Assembly: GCA_963693085.1 (NCBI GenBank)
Contig: OY856411.1
Coordinates: 70,173,001-70,237,000 of the forward strand
Direction of reading: 5' to 3'
Source of the DNA: Alisma plantago-aquatica
Lineage: Eukaryota > Streptophyta > Magnoliopsida > Alismatales > Alismataceae
Length of the DNA: 64,000 bases
Within the stretch, counting starts at the first letter, position 1, and each line of letters starts with the position of its first letter. Below the pieces are notes generated by a model. The model saw only the letters and a program-made list of their open reading frames with translations. It was not told the DNA's origin and ran no database searches. The position numbers and the translations under genes are program-made. Positions 37,801 to 48,187 of the stretch are shown here, one piece after another.

Positions 37801-38919
37801 TATCGACCTCCAACTCAAGGAACTCCAACCCTAAAGCATCATATCGTTCAACTTAAGGGCAAGTGTGTCGCCCAACACACCCATAAGGAAAGGATATTGC
37901 CCAACCCTAGGTCACCTTCAACCTCCAACTCAAGGAAGCCCCAAACCCTAGAAAGCAAAGTACACAAAGGGACCCTACAACCCTAAGGGGGATATCGGCC
38001 ACTAAGGTACACTTAGCAAAGTACAAAAGTAAGGAGCTAAGCTAAACTACTACATGCATAAGATCAAGCAAGAAGTAAAGGAGTTAGGGTTAGAAGCTAT
38101 GCAACCTGCCTTAAGCTCCAAGGAAGAAGATGCACTTTGAGCTCCAAGGTTGTCGGCCACCAAAGCTCCAAAGCACTACAGGGTCCAAAGCTATCGTCTA
38201 CCAGGCTGCTCCAAGGAAGTGTATCGGCCACCACTTCAGCTCCAAGGAAGTGTATCGGCCACCACTTCAGCTCCAAGAAAGTGTATCGGCCAATACAAGC
38301 AAGATGGAGAGGGGTATCGTGCACCAAGGGTGGAGGGGAGACCAAAGGACCAAAGGAGACTAAGGCAAGGAGAAGAGCTACCTATATAGGAAGAAGGGGA
38401 GGAGAAACCAAGGTACAACCATGCTATGTGTCGTCCACCCAAGGGACACATGTCCACCAACTCAAGCCACCTCTCATGCAAGCCATAAGGCACTTGTCCA
38501 AGATGTGCACCATGTGTCCACCAACCAAGCCAAGCTATCTGGGCGACACAACAAGAGCTACTGGGCAACACACCAAGCAACTGGGCGACACACCACCTGC
38601 CCTGGGCGACACAAGGCTCAAGCAAGCCCAAACAAGGAACTCCAAGGCCCAAACAAGCTCAACTCAGGCCCAAAGGACTCAAAAAACAAGCCCAAGTCTT
38701 CCTCTCAACCCTAGAGGAAGCAAAGAGGGAAAACATCTCACAAGATGGCAAACTTGCCCACAAAACCCTAAACTTGGGTTATTTGCAAGCAGCCCCTCGA
38801 ACTCTCAACAAAGCACAACCAAACCCTAATCACCACTTAAGGTGATTAGCAAGCACCAAAGCACCAAGATCAAGCAAAACAAACAGGGTAAACCCTAAAC
38901 ACAGGTCAGGGTCCTTACA
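34846..38919 (-). repeat. 5' LTR of the chromovirus (4,074 bp)
   Basis: It is the partner of 25,923-30,014. Relative to that copy it lacks about 28 bp near 37,745 and has a different number of AAGGAAGTGTATCGGCCAC units near 38,215-38,290. The promoter should lie here, but I could not place it. Confidence 0.95.
37240..37890. repeat. Degenerate TATCGGCCA-type word array in the LTR, copy 2
   Basis: This is the same array as at 28,320-29,000, in the 5' LTR. One member region is lost in the 28-bp deletion near 37,745. Confidence 0.8.
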
Positions 38920-39511
38920 CCGGTATTTTGATAAACCCCGGCAGTGCCACTGGGATGCTATTTGTCACATCTTACAATATCTCAAAAGCTCACCAGGGAA
39001 ATGTCTTCTGTATTAAAAGCATGTCCATTGCAATTTATCTGGATTTTCATATTCTAACTATGCAGGAAGTCGATCTGATCGGAAGTCTACTTCTGGATAT
39101 TGTACTTTTGTGGGAGGAAACCTAGTCACCTGGTGAAGCAAAAAGCAGACTGTTGTTGCTAGATCCAGTGCCGAGGCAGAATACAGAGCCATGGCTCATA
39201 CTGCATGTGAGCTTCTGTGGGTCCGTGGCCTTCTACATGAGTTTGATATCACGTATTCCAGCCCTATTCCTATGTTCTGGGACTACAAAGCCTCTATTTT
39301 TATTGCGAATCCCACATTTCATGAATGCACAAAGCACATTGAGGTTGATTGCCACTTTGTTTGGGAAAAAGTTCTATATGGACACATTTGCACTCTAGAT
39401 ATCAGCACTGACAAGCAACTTACGGACATCTTCACCAAAGTTTTACCTAAAGCTTAGTTTCAGAATCTGACTGACAAGCTGGGCTTGTTTGACATCTACA
39501 CTCCAGCTTGA
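38920..39511 (+). pseudogene. Copia C RNase H, 3' part of the split gag-pol
   Basis: The frame resumes after the chromovirus with YFDKP-type sequence (the first five bases are the CCGGT duplication). It continues with QCHWDA, QYLKSSPGK, RSDRKSTSGYCTF, SSAEAEYRAMAHT and a terminal LGLFDIYTPA before TGA at 39,509-39,511. Frameshifts occur near 39,010 and 39,060, and TGG is changed to a stop near 39,134. It is the RNase H that completes the copia pol order begun at 22,363. Confidence 0.88.
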
Positions 39512-39518
39512 GGGGGAG
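39508..39518 (+). other. Polypurine tract of copia C
   Basis: TTGAGGGGGAG directly precedes the 3' LTR and overlaps the pol stop codon. Confidence 0.85.
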
Positions 39519-39674
39519 TATAGATATACTGTGTTATTTACTTGTTGTTTTACTGTTTTACTTTTAGTCCCATATTGCTCACTTGTACTTATGTCTCTAC
39601 TCTCATTAGCTATATTAGAGACTATCCTGTAACCTATTTTACTTACTAAATAAACAATTCCATTTCCCTCTAGA
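39519..39674 (+). repeat. 3' LTR of copia C
   Basis: The LTR is about 156 bp and is the partner of 21,640-21,800. It runs straight into an AT/GT microsatellite. Confidence 0.85.

Positions 39675-39741
<67 letters not shown>
39675..39741. repeat. AT/GT microsatellite
   Basis: An (AT)n tract with one GTA interruption passes into (TG)n. It may have replaced or hidden the right target duplication of copia C. Confidence 0.9.
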
Positions 39742-39742
<1 letters not shown>

Positions 39743-39755
39743 TAAGAAATTTTAC

Positions 39756-41265
39756 TTTTTTCTTGAGGCTCAGCTCTTGTTATCAATCTTTATTAATGCC
39801 TAAAGAAGCTACTATAAAGATATCATCACAAACTTCTCTGTGCGAATAGCGACACGGAGGTTACATGAATCTACTTCTAAGGAATGAGCAACTCTATTTC
39901 CTTCACTTTTAGTAAAAATGGTGTTTAGCTTTTGGGAGAGCATTACTATCTCCTTAATCACAACATCTTCTTAAATGCAACCATGACCTCCTTTCTTTAC
40001 TACCTCCATCAAGATATAACAATCCATCTTGATGGTTAACTTCTTATATCCTAGCTGTGAGGAGGTCTTTCGGAATTCCAGGATGCTTGGCCCTCTACCC
40101 ATAACACTGATGGGTAGGGAGGAGTTGAGGCTTGCATTGTGGCAATGATTTTCCCTTCATTATCTCTCCATACACCCCCAAGCCAATAGGGTGGTTGGGC
40201 TCTCAACCAACATCCATATTGATCTTCTTCATGCCTTGAGAGGGTGGTTTCCAAATGCTCCAGTTCTTGTTGTGGTGGTGTGTTTGGGGATGAGTGGTGA
40301 TTCGATGGTATTTTTGATAGTCACCAACCATATTCTTGAAGCTTTCCACTAGTGCCGGGATGATGGGCTGCTTGTCTTCAAATACTGCCTTGTTTCTTCC
40401 CATCCAAGTGATCCACATCATTGTTTTTGCTTCTTCAACCACCTTATCTTCTTTCTCTTGGACCAGGGTTCTAATCAACTCTACCATGCTTGATTAATTC
40501 TCAATGAGTTCAAATACATTTAAATCGTTGAAGGCCCATATCCATTATGCATGCATGAGTCGAAGATGGCATGCATCAAATCATTCCTCTCCATAGTGCA
40601 TCTCTTGAGACGATTGTCCTATGTGACATGCTTCTGGTACAGATCGCTCTTCATCGTAAGAATGTCATGCTGTTTTCACGTGAAGTGGATTAGTGTTGGT
40701 GGCCAATTCCTTCTCCAGAGTCTTTGCCACTCTTCCTCTTTTGAAATGCTTACGTCGATCAGACGGAGATAATTCCTTTTGTGTCTGGTACCCAGTAGAT
40801 CTGGTCATCCTTGCATGCTGAGTTTAATGGGATTTCCGACACTATCGACACCATGAATGGTGAGAAGAGGAGTTGAACTGTAGTTTTTTTCCCATGTGTT
40901 GTCATTGTGATTGATCAATTCATTGACCGTGGATGGGGCCGTCAATACCCATCCAATAGTTGCATCAATGTATAGATCTCGATCCGGTCATATTTTCAAC
41001 CCACATATCATTATGCGTATTGATTTTTGTGTCATTGCCCACTCTCCATGCATAATCTTCCTTCATGAACTGTGAAGCCTCATGTATACTCCATACATAT
41101 CTTGGGTTTCTACCAATTGTGCTTGGAGTTCATAGTTTTGTTAGTACTTCACTCTATGAATTTGACTCATTAGTGAGTTGGGTTCATGTGGAATATCCAT
41201 CCCTACTTTACTTACATGGTTAAAAATCTTGAAGTCCCAAAATCCTAGGCCACACGTACATTTAG
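39756..41265 (-). pseudogene. 5'-truncated LINE (L1-type) with zf-RVT and RNase H remnants
   Basis: The minus strand, read in three frames, gives collinear non-LTR sequence. GLGFWDFKIFNH is near 41,230, a region like WRVGNGTKINIW in the middle, NELINHNDNTW near 40,920, WRRNWPPTLIHFT and DLMHAIF (zf-RVT) near 40,710-40,570, WITWMGRNKAVFE near 40,410, WRDNEGKIIATM near 40,165 and SEGNRVAHSLE (RNase H) near 39,880. An A-rich tail lies at the 39,756 end. The 5' truncation and A-tail fit target-primed reverse transcription. Stops and frameshifts are frequent and no target duplication was found. Confidence 0.82.
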
Positions 41266-42084
41266 ATTCACACAGGAAGTCCCGTACCAAATACCCGACG
41301 TGCCAAAAGATAGATAAACAAACTCTTAGTTTCTTCTAATCAAATCAAATCTTGTAGTTTAAACTAGTCTTGGCTTTATGGTTCCTTAAACGGCTCACAA
41401 TAAGATGATTCGTTATCGCCATGAAGTGAATCAGGGGTGAGGAAAGAGGCTACGAACTCTTGTATGGGCCATTATCTTAAAAGGACACGATTTGATCTTA
41501 AACACAAGATTCTATCATAAAGAGATATTCAGGGACCCTATTCCCTTAAATCTCCTCCAACTAAATTTGCTATGTTTGGTCCTCCCCTAAGATCTACAGA
41601 ATAACAAGGGGATCCAAGTATTGCATGATATATAGTAAAAGGGAAGATTACATAAATTTCAAAAATACAAAGTTGTTAACGACGCATCCTATGGTGGGGG
41701 TTCGATTGACTATGGAAATCTCTTTGCATCATTATTGACCCCGTCCCTCTTTGTGGTTGGATTCTAATAATTTGATATCCTTTATCACATTTTTAGTACC
41801 TTGCAAGTTTGTAAATCTAATGATCGTATCAGAGGATCAAGAACCAATATTATCCATGAAATAAGCATGTAGTTTTTAAATCATCATGGACCCCCATTTT
41901 TGTGAATTTAAAGGTGGCACAGTACCTAGAAAAAAGTGAAATTTATATGCAAATGTCACAAAATTAGATACATGTACAACTAGAATTCAAATCTAGAACT
42001 CATGAGAATTATATAATGTATTTTCATGAATTTCTTGTATTGATTAATTATATCTATCTAAATGTATTTGTGTAAATGATGGGG
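41266..42084. other. Gene-free sequence
   Basis: No feature supported. It lies between the LINE remnant and the right arm of the inverted duplication. Confidence 0.5.
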
Positions 42085-42345
42085 CTTGGTCTTTGGGACA
42101 AATCAGATATATGGTGAGGGATATTATGATCTAAGACCCTCCTAATTGAATTGAATACATGTTACAGCTGGATTTCCTCTCAGATTGATCAATCCAGACT
42201 CATACTATGAGGATGATGATGCTTGGATTTATTGACAATGATCAATGTAAGTTGGATGCCATCATAACATAATGACGTTGTTACATACCATACGACGCTA
42301 TATTTCAATGTTAGCACATCGATGTCATATCATCATGCTAAATTC
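42085..42345 (-). repeat. 230-bp repeat, copy 3 (inverted)
   Basis: It is the reverse complement of 20,955-21,185 with moderate divergence, and as in that copy it lies directly upstream of the helicase C-terminal piece. Confidence 0.75.
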
Positions 42346-42595
42346 TTGTGAGTCGAAGACTTCACCTCAGGTTGATAGTAACTTCTGCTTACAATCTTGG
42401 GCCACTAGATGTAGAAGGTCTACTACCTAATTAGGCAGAAAGATGGCAGCATTTCACCATTGTCAATGTGTGATGCACTGATGAAGCCCTGATTATAATA
42501 GCACTAATTTAGACTCAAAAAAATATTTATAGACCCAGAGAAAACTAGCATAAGCAGATTAAAAGAGGGCTATTTTCTTCTATCCTAAAGGTTAC

Positions 42596-42751
42596 TGTGA
42601 CAGAGTCCGTGTTTTCAAAAAGCTCAGAGTTGCACAATGTGTGCACCCTCATATATATAATACTGACAGAATTACAGAGAGATCCATATATAAAGGAAAA
42701 ATAACAAAACAAATAACAGGCTATGTAACACAGGAAATATATAATGTAACA
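42596..42751 (-). repeat. 3' LTR of copia B
   Basis: The 156-bp LTR is flanked on the left by GTTAC and on the right by the polypurine tract (42,752-42,762). Confidence 0.95.
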
Positions 42752-42758
42752 CTCCCCC

Positions 42759-45700
42759 TCAAGTTGGAGCATAGATGTCAATCATGCCCAACTTGTCCAA
42801 CAACGTGCAGAACTATTTCTTCGCCAAGAGCTTGGTGAAGATATCACCAACTTGATCTTCAGATCTGGTGAATGGAGTGCATATCTTTCCAGCAAGAATA
42901 GATTCTCTGATGAAGTGGCAGTCAACTTCAATGTGTTTGGTGCACTCATGATAGACATGATTATTTTCAATGAAGATGGCAGCTCTGTTATCACAATGCA
43001 TAGGAATGGTCGATGAAGACTCAATCCCAAATTCTTTCAGAAGAGAACGCACCCACAGAAACTCACAAGAAGTATGGGCCATGGCCCTGTACTCAGCTTC
43101 AGCACTAGATCTGGCCACGACATTCTATTTCTTGCTTCTCCAGGTGACAAGATTGCCCCCTACAAAGGTACGGTAACCAGAAGTAGATTTTCTATCAACT
43201 TTGTTTCCTGCATAATCAGAATCAGAATACCCTTCAAGAACACAGTGCCCATTATTTTTATAATGAAGTCCCTTGCCAGGAGACTTTTTTAAGTATCTCA
43301 AAACTTGACATGCAGCATCCCAGTGACATTGTTTGGGTTTGTCGAGGTACCTGCTAAGAAGACCTACTGCAGTAGCAATATCAGGACGAGTAACAGTCAA
43401 ATAGATCAATTTACCAATCAACCTCCTGAATTTTTTATGGTCGGCAAACACAGTAGAGGATTCATCATCCCAATTGACATTGGGATCAAGAGGAGTATCC
43501 GCAGGTTTTTCTCCAAGCATACCAGTCTCCTGTAGAATATCAAGAACATACTTTCTCTGTGAAAGCACCAAGGCATTAGAGTTTCTAGAAACCTCTATGC
43601 CAAGAAAGTACCGAAGTCTACCTAAATCTTTGGTAGCAAAGTGCTTGCCCAGATGATCTTTGGTAGCCTGAATACCAAGAGAGTCGCTGCCAGAAATAAT
43701 AATGTCATCAACATATACAATCAGAATAGTAATACCTACTGAAGTATTTTTTGTGAACACAGAATGGTCAACCTGTGACCTCAGAAAGCCAAAAGCAATC
43801 ATGATCCTGCTCAACTTATCAAACCAGGCACGAGGACTCTGTTTGAGCCCATAGATAGACTTCTTATGTTTGCAGACTTTGTGAGACTCCCCCTGAGAAA
43901 CAAACCCAGGAGGTTGCTCCATATACACCTCTTCCTGTAAGTCACCATACAGAAAAGCATTTTTCACATCAAGCTGCAGGAGAGGCCCGTTCAGATTCAC
44001 AGCAACAGAGAGAAGAATCCTGACAGAGTTAAGGCGAGCAAAAGGAGAAAAAGTCTCAAAGTAATCAATGCCATATGTCTGAGTATAGCCCTTTGCAACT
44101 AACCGTGCCTTCAACCTTTCAACCGTACCATCAGGTTGATATTTTACAGCATATACCCACCTGCAGCGTACCGGATTACACTGAGGAGGTGGATCCACCA
44201 GCTCCCAAGTGTCTCTGTCAGTAAGAGCAGCCATCTCTTCATTCATAGCAGATGTCCAAGTAGTACTTTTCAATGCATCCTGAATATTCTTAGGTACAGC
44301 CGTAGTAGATAAAGCAGATACAAAATTTCTAGAATTAGTATGCAGATGAGCAGTAGACACACACTGAGCAATGCTATGAGAAGTGCAAGAACGAGTACCC
44401 TTTCTAAGTGCAATAGGTATGTGAAGATCAGAGTGTACCTCAGGTCCAGCAGAACCTTCTGGAGGAGAATATTGGTTGTCTTGGGGGGATACATGTGTAG
44501 AAGATGCTTTATTCCTACGTTGATAAACAATAAGAGGAGGATCTTGTTTTTCAGTAGTCGCAGTATCAGTACTGTCAGGCATACAGTCAGAAATAACAGG
44601 TAAAGGAGGATCCAGAATATCCGTCTGCAAACTATCTCCTGCTGAAGAATAATACGGTGTATCTTCAAAAAAGACAACATCACTACTAGTAAACCATTTC
44701 CTAGTGCTGGGATTATAACATCTGTAACCCTTCTGAGTTTAAGAATATCCTAGAAAAATGCATTTAGCAGCCCGAGGAGACAACATATCAGAAGTGGGTC
44801 CAAGCAATCTGACAAAACAAGTACACCCAAAAATTCTAGGAGGCACAGTAAACAAAGAAGTGTCAGGTTTCAAAACCTGTATGGGAATCTTATTTCCAAT
44901 AACAGACGATGGCATCCTATTAATCAGAAAACACGCAGTCAAGATAGCCTCAGTCCAGTAGGAGCGGGGCACATGAGAATACATCATTATCGTCCTGGTA
45001 ACTTCTAATAAGTGTCTATTTTTCCGCTCGGCGACACCATTTTGTTGTGGGGTATAGGCACATGAAGTGTGGTGAATAGTACCCACAGATTTACAGAAAA
45101 CAACCACATCTTGCTTAACAAACTCTAAAGAATTATCAATGCAGAAAACTTTAATAGGCAAGCCAAACTGCGTTTTTATTTCAGCAAAGAAGTATTTGAT
45201 AGTAGACAGCACTTCGGACCTACTTTTTAAAAGAAACAACCAAGTAGTCCTAGAAAAATAATCAATAAAAAGAATGAAATACTTGTAACCAGACAAACTT
45301 GGTACATGGCATGGACCCCATACATCAGAGTGGACTAAATCAAAAATGTTTTTACTACTCACATTACTACGTCTAGGATACACAGTACGAGTTTGTTTTC
45401 CTAGCTGACAGGATTCACACTGAAAATGACAACTGCCAATATCAGAAACTAAACTACGCAGCTTCTCTGACGAGGGATGGCCCAGCCTGTAGTGCCACTG
45501 TAGAGCAGAAACAGAAGTCGATAATGCAGATATCATAGCAGCTTTCTCTGATCGAGGTAACTGGTCCAAGTATCAGAGTCCATCAGCACCTTCATACCCC
45601 CCACCAATCTTCGTTCTCGTGCGAAGGTCCTGAAAAATGAATGAACCAAGAACAAAAGTCAGCCTACAGTGTAAACTTCATAAAATTTTGCTGACAGATA

Positions 45701-47042
45701 ATAAGTTCATAGGAAATCGAGGCACATATAAGGCAGATTTGAGACCAAAGTGAGAAACAATATCACCAACTCCAAGGACCGAGGACTTGGAGCCATCAGC
45801 AAGCATAACAGAAGAATGACAGGCAGGTGTAGATATATGTTTAAACAAAGATCTATTTCCAGATATATGTGCAGATGCACCAGAATCTATCACCCATTTG
45901 GTATTACCAGAAGTAGAAGGTGAGAAGGAACTCATGAAGGAAGTATCATAACCAGAAAAAGCAGCATGTGCTCTACTAGTGGACGCCGCAGGAGAAGACC
46001 CAGCACGCTCAAGAAGAAGGCGTTCCACCTCAGCACAAATGTAGTCTGCGGTAGCCCCCGCAGGCTCTGGCGCAGGTGTTTGAGTACCACCCTCAGACGC
46101 AGTAGAGGAGGAATCTGCAGCAGCATTGGCCCAAGCCGGCTTACCATACTTTTCCTAGCATTTTTCTTCAATATGGTTAGACCGGCTACAGAAAGTACAC
46201 ACGCGTTGTGCTTGCTGAGGACACACAGCTGTAGAAGGTGGTGCAGCAGGATGTGCTCCACGTCCAACACCAGGTCCACATCCCCGGCCTGCACCCAGGG
46301 GAGGACGACCATCAGTGGAGCGGCCACGGCCACGACCATGACCACGACCATGCCCGCCATAAGCAGCCAAAGCAGTAGAGTCTCCAGTCTCAGTAGGCAG
46401 AGACAGTGTCGATGACGGAAGGCGCTGGAGACGCTGGTAGGCAGTCTGCAAGGTAGGAAGTGGATCACTCACCAGGATCTGATCTACCACACCAGTATAG
46501 GACTCAGGTAAACCACTCAGAAACTGTATCAGTTGAAGTTCCGCCCACTATTTTTGCATGGTCGCTAAATCAGTAGACAGTGGGTGATAAGTCTCCAACT
46601 CACCCCTCAGGCCAGTGAAGGTGGAGAAGTAGTCTGAGATGTCAGATCCCGTGAATTGGAGTCGCCCCAGTTGCTTGGTTATATCAAAGACCTTCTTGGG
46701 ATTCTGACTGTGAGAGTAGGTACCGGCGAGCTGATCCCACATCTGCTTCACCGTAGGCAGCCGAAGTAAAGTGACACTGATCTTCTCAACGGCGTTGTTG
46801 AGAATCTATGTCATCACAGTCGATTCGTCACAGACCCTATCATCAAAAGCTTTGATGTCCTTGTCATTCGTGTGCTCTGCAGGTTGAGGCGGACCAGTGC
46901 GAATCAGATGAGAGTATTTCCCTTGTGATTTTGCATATATCACAAAGGAGCACACCCAAAGCTGGTAACTGCACTCGTCAAGTTTAACAGTGGTAACTTG
47001 ACGGTGCGAGTCTCTCCAGACGTCATCTCCAGAAGACGCCAT
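42759..47042 (-). pseudogene. Copia B gag-pol, few nonsense mutations
   Basis: The start is MASSGDDVW (47,042). The zinc knuckle CTFCSRSNHIEEKC is near 46,185. The protease motif IDSGASAHISG is near 45,890. The integrase (45,569-44,739) has LGHPSSEKL, CESCQLGKQ, HSDVWGP, CIDNSLEF and AERKNRH. The reverse transcriptase/RNase H (44,630-43,125) has YGDLQEEVYMEQPPGF, YVDDIIISGSD and GYSDSDYAGNK, then SSAEAEYRAMA after a stop. CAG to TAG stops lie at 46,548-46,550 and 43,125-43,127, TGG to TAG at 46,806-46,808 and 46,155-46,157, CGA to TAA near 44,739, and a TGA shared with copia A at 45,678-45,680. Confidence 0.92.
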
Positions 47043-47663
47043 GAGGGTAGGCAAGAAAAATAGGCACATGCAAGTAGGCACAGTCAGGTGACGGACTATG
47101 CCGTCAGGCAGGCAGAAGCAGGCACAAGTAAATCACCGCGGACCTCTCACATGCAAACTACGCCTAAGCATAGCAGGAAACCCGGAGGCCGAAGCCTACA
47201 CGGGCAGGCAGGTACAGACGAACACAAACCGAAGGTTGTCCTTTAGACGAACAACGCTCCGATCTCCCCCTGAATATGGAACTAGTCCAGATCTACAAGC
47301 GGCTCAGTGGTCCGGTAGAAGATGACCACCTGGCAGCGCACCTGTTGTGCGAACAACGACCAAAGGTTGCTCAAGCACTAGCGGTGCACCAAGCCAGGAG
47401 GCTAGACGGAACCACAAGCGGCGAGCAACCGGCTGGTATCGCCTACGTGGGCGGAGGCCCTACTGCCCCGGGCGGCCTGACCGGCGGCGGCCCCTGCTGC
47501 CCTGGCGGCGGCCAGCAGAGCAGCCGGCGGCTGCTGCTATGCCGCACACACGGGTGTGGGCCGGCGGGAGAGAAGGAGGGAGCCAGCGGTTGGGGGGCGG
47601 TGGAGGGGAAGGAGAGAGAGAGAAAGGGAAGGGAGGGAGGCAAAGGCGGCTAGGTTTTGACCT
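47043..47663 (-). other. Untranslated leader of copia B
   Basis: It is homologous to the copia A leader (17,520-18,158). It is GC-rich at about 47,450-47,640, which yields spurious frames on both strands. Confidence 0.75.
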
Positions 47664-47675
47664 GCTCTGATACCA
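47664..47675 (-). other. Primer-binding site of copia B
   Basis: On the minus strand it reads TGGTATCAGAGC next to the 5' LTR. Confidence 0.9.
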
Positions 47676-47831
47676 TGTGACAGAGTCAGTGTTTTGAGAA
47701 AGCTCAGAGTTGCACAATGTGTGCACCCTCATATATATAATACTGAGAGAATTACAGAGAGGTCCATATATAAAGGAAAAATAACAAAACAAATAACAGG
47801 CTATGTAACACAGGAAATATATAATGTATCA
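47676..47831 (-). repeat. 5' LTR of copia B
   Basis: The 156-bp LTR is followed by the right GTTAC duplication at 47,832-47,836. Confidence 0.95.
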
Positions 47832-47937
47832 GTTACTATCTGACCTTGCCTACAATTTATGAAGCTTGGAAAGCACAAAACTTCTCTGCATCTTGGTGTT
47901 TTGGAGAACTTTGTGCAATCACGTTAACTTGAACGGG

Positions 47938-48187
47938 GACGATGCCAGGAAACAGTTGCTGACGCAATGAGGATAGGTAAGCATTTTGCCTTTTGATTTT
48001 GTGTTGTGTTCAATTAAGAGATTTTATTAGGACTGATTAGTGAATGTTATTTCCAAATGAAGGACGATGCCAGGAAACAGTTGCTGACGCAATGAGGATA
48101 GGTAAGCATTTTGCCTTTTGATTTTGTGCTATGTTCAATTAAGCGATTTTATTAGGACTGATTAGTGAATGTTATTTCCAAATGAAT
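47938..48187 (+). repeat. 125-bp tandem duplication spanning a splice donor
   Basis: Two nearly identical 125-bp units (from 47,938 and from 48,063) each contain the last helicase codons, the donor ATAG/GTAAGC and the first part of the intron. The left arm at 20,575 has one unit only, so this duplication is specific to the right arm and recent. Confidence 0.9.

Larger units (their letters stand above)
25923..38919 (-). mobile_element. Tekay-type chromovirus (Ty3/gypsy), minus strand, nearly intact
   Basis: This 12,997-bp element is bounded by 4.1-kb LTRs (TGTGGCAACACA...CCTTACA on the plus strand) and a perfect 5-bp duplication CCGGT (25,918-25,922 and 38,920-38,924). A TGGTATCAGAGC primer site lies five bases inside the 5' LTR at 34,829-34,840. 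Gag and pol are open over 402 and 1,162 codons, and pol ends in a chromodomain. Very long LTRs plus chromodomain fit the Tekay/Del clade. The LTRs differ by a few dozen substitutions and a few indels over 4 kb, unevenly spread, so it is younger than its host copia C. Confidence 0.95.
21640..39674 (+). mobile_element. Ty1/copia retrotransposon C, plus strand, split by a chromovirus
   Basis: The left part is 21,640-25,922 and the right part 38,920-39,674, interrupted by the Tekay-type element at 25,923-38,919. LTRs are about 156-161 bp, beginning TATAGATATACT and ending near CTAGA/TTTAGA rather than the usual TG...CA. The primer site is TGGTATCAAGAG and the polypurine tract TTGAGGGGGAG. The order gag, protease, integrase, reverse transcriptase, RNase H is copia. 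Protein motifs resemble those of A and B, so it is probably the same lineage but a different family. No target duplication is evident; the right flank is a microsatellite. Uninterrupted it would be about 5.0 kb. Confidence 0.9.
42596..47831 (-). mobile_element. Ty1/copia retrotransposon B, minus strand, full length
   Basis: This 5,236-bp element has 156-bp LTRs and a perfect duplication GTTAC at 42,591-42,595 and 47,832-47,836. It is the same family as copia A, alike at roughly nine of ten positions by eye, with the same primer site, polypurine tract and leader. It is better preserved than A: the reverse transcriptase/RNase H region is open over about 501 codons. The right end of the 5' LTR reads ATGTATCA instead of ATGTAACA. 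Confidence 0.95.
42361..47987 (+). pseudogene. DEAH-box helicase (Prp22-like) pseudogene, copy 2, split by copia B
   Basis: The plus strand encodes the same C-terminal helicase region as 20,575-20,940. It is split into 42,361-42,595 and 47,832-47,987 by copia B and its GTTAC duplication. The left part gives a diverged piece ending in FFYPKG. The right part resumes with YEAWKAQNFSASWCFG and then KQLL before a GTAAGC donor. These match the FFQPEG and YEAWKAKNFSGPWCF landmarks of Prp22-type helicases. The ATPase core (DEAH) part is not present in this copy. It is dead through frameshifts, stops and the insertion. Confidence 0.83.

Noticed and set aside
21640..39674. Target-site duplication for copia C
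   Set aside because: The left flank GAAAC does not match the right flank, which is a microsatellite; no duplication can be claimed.
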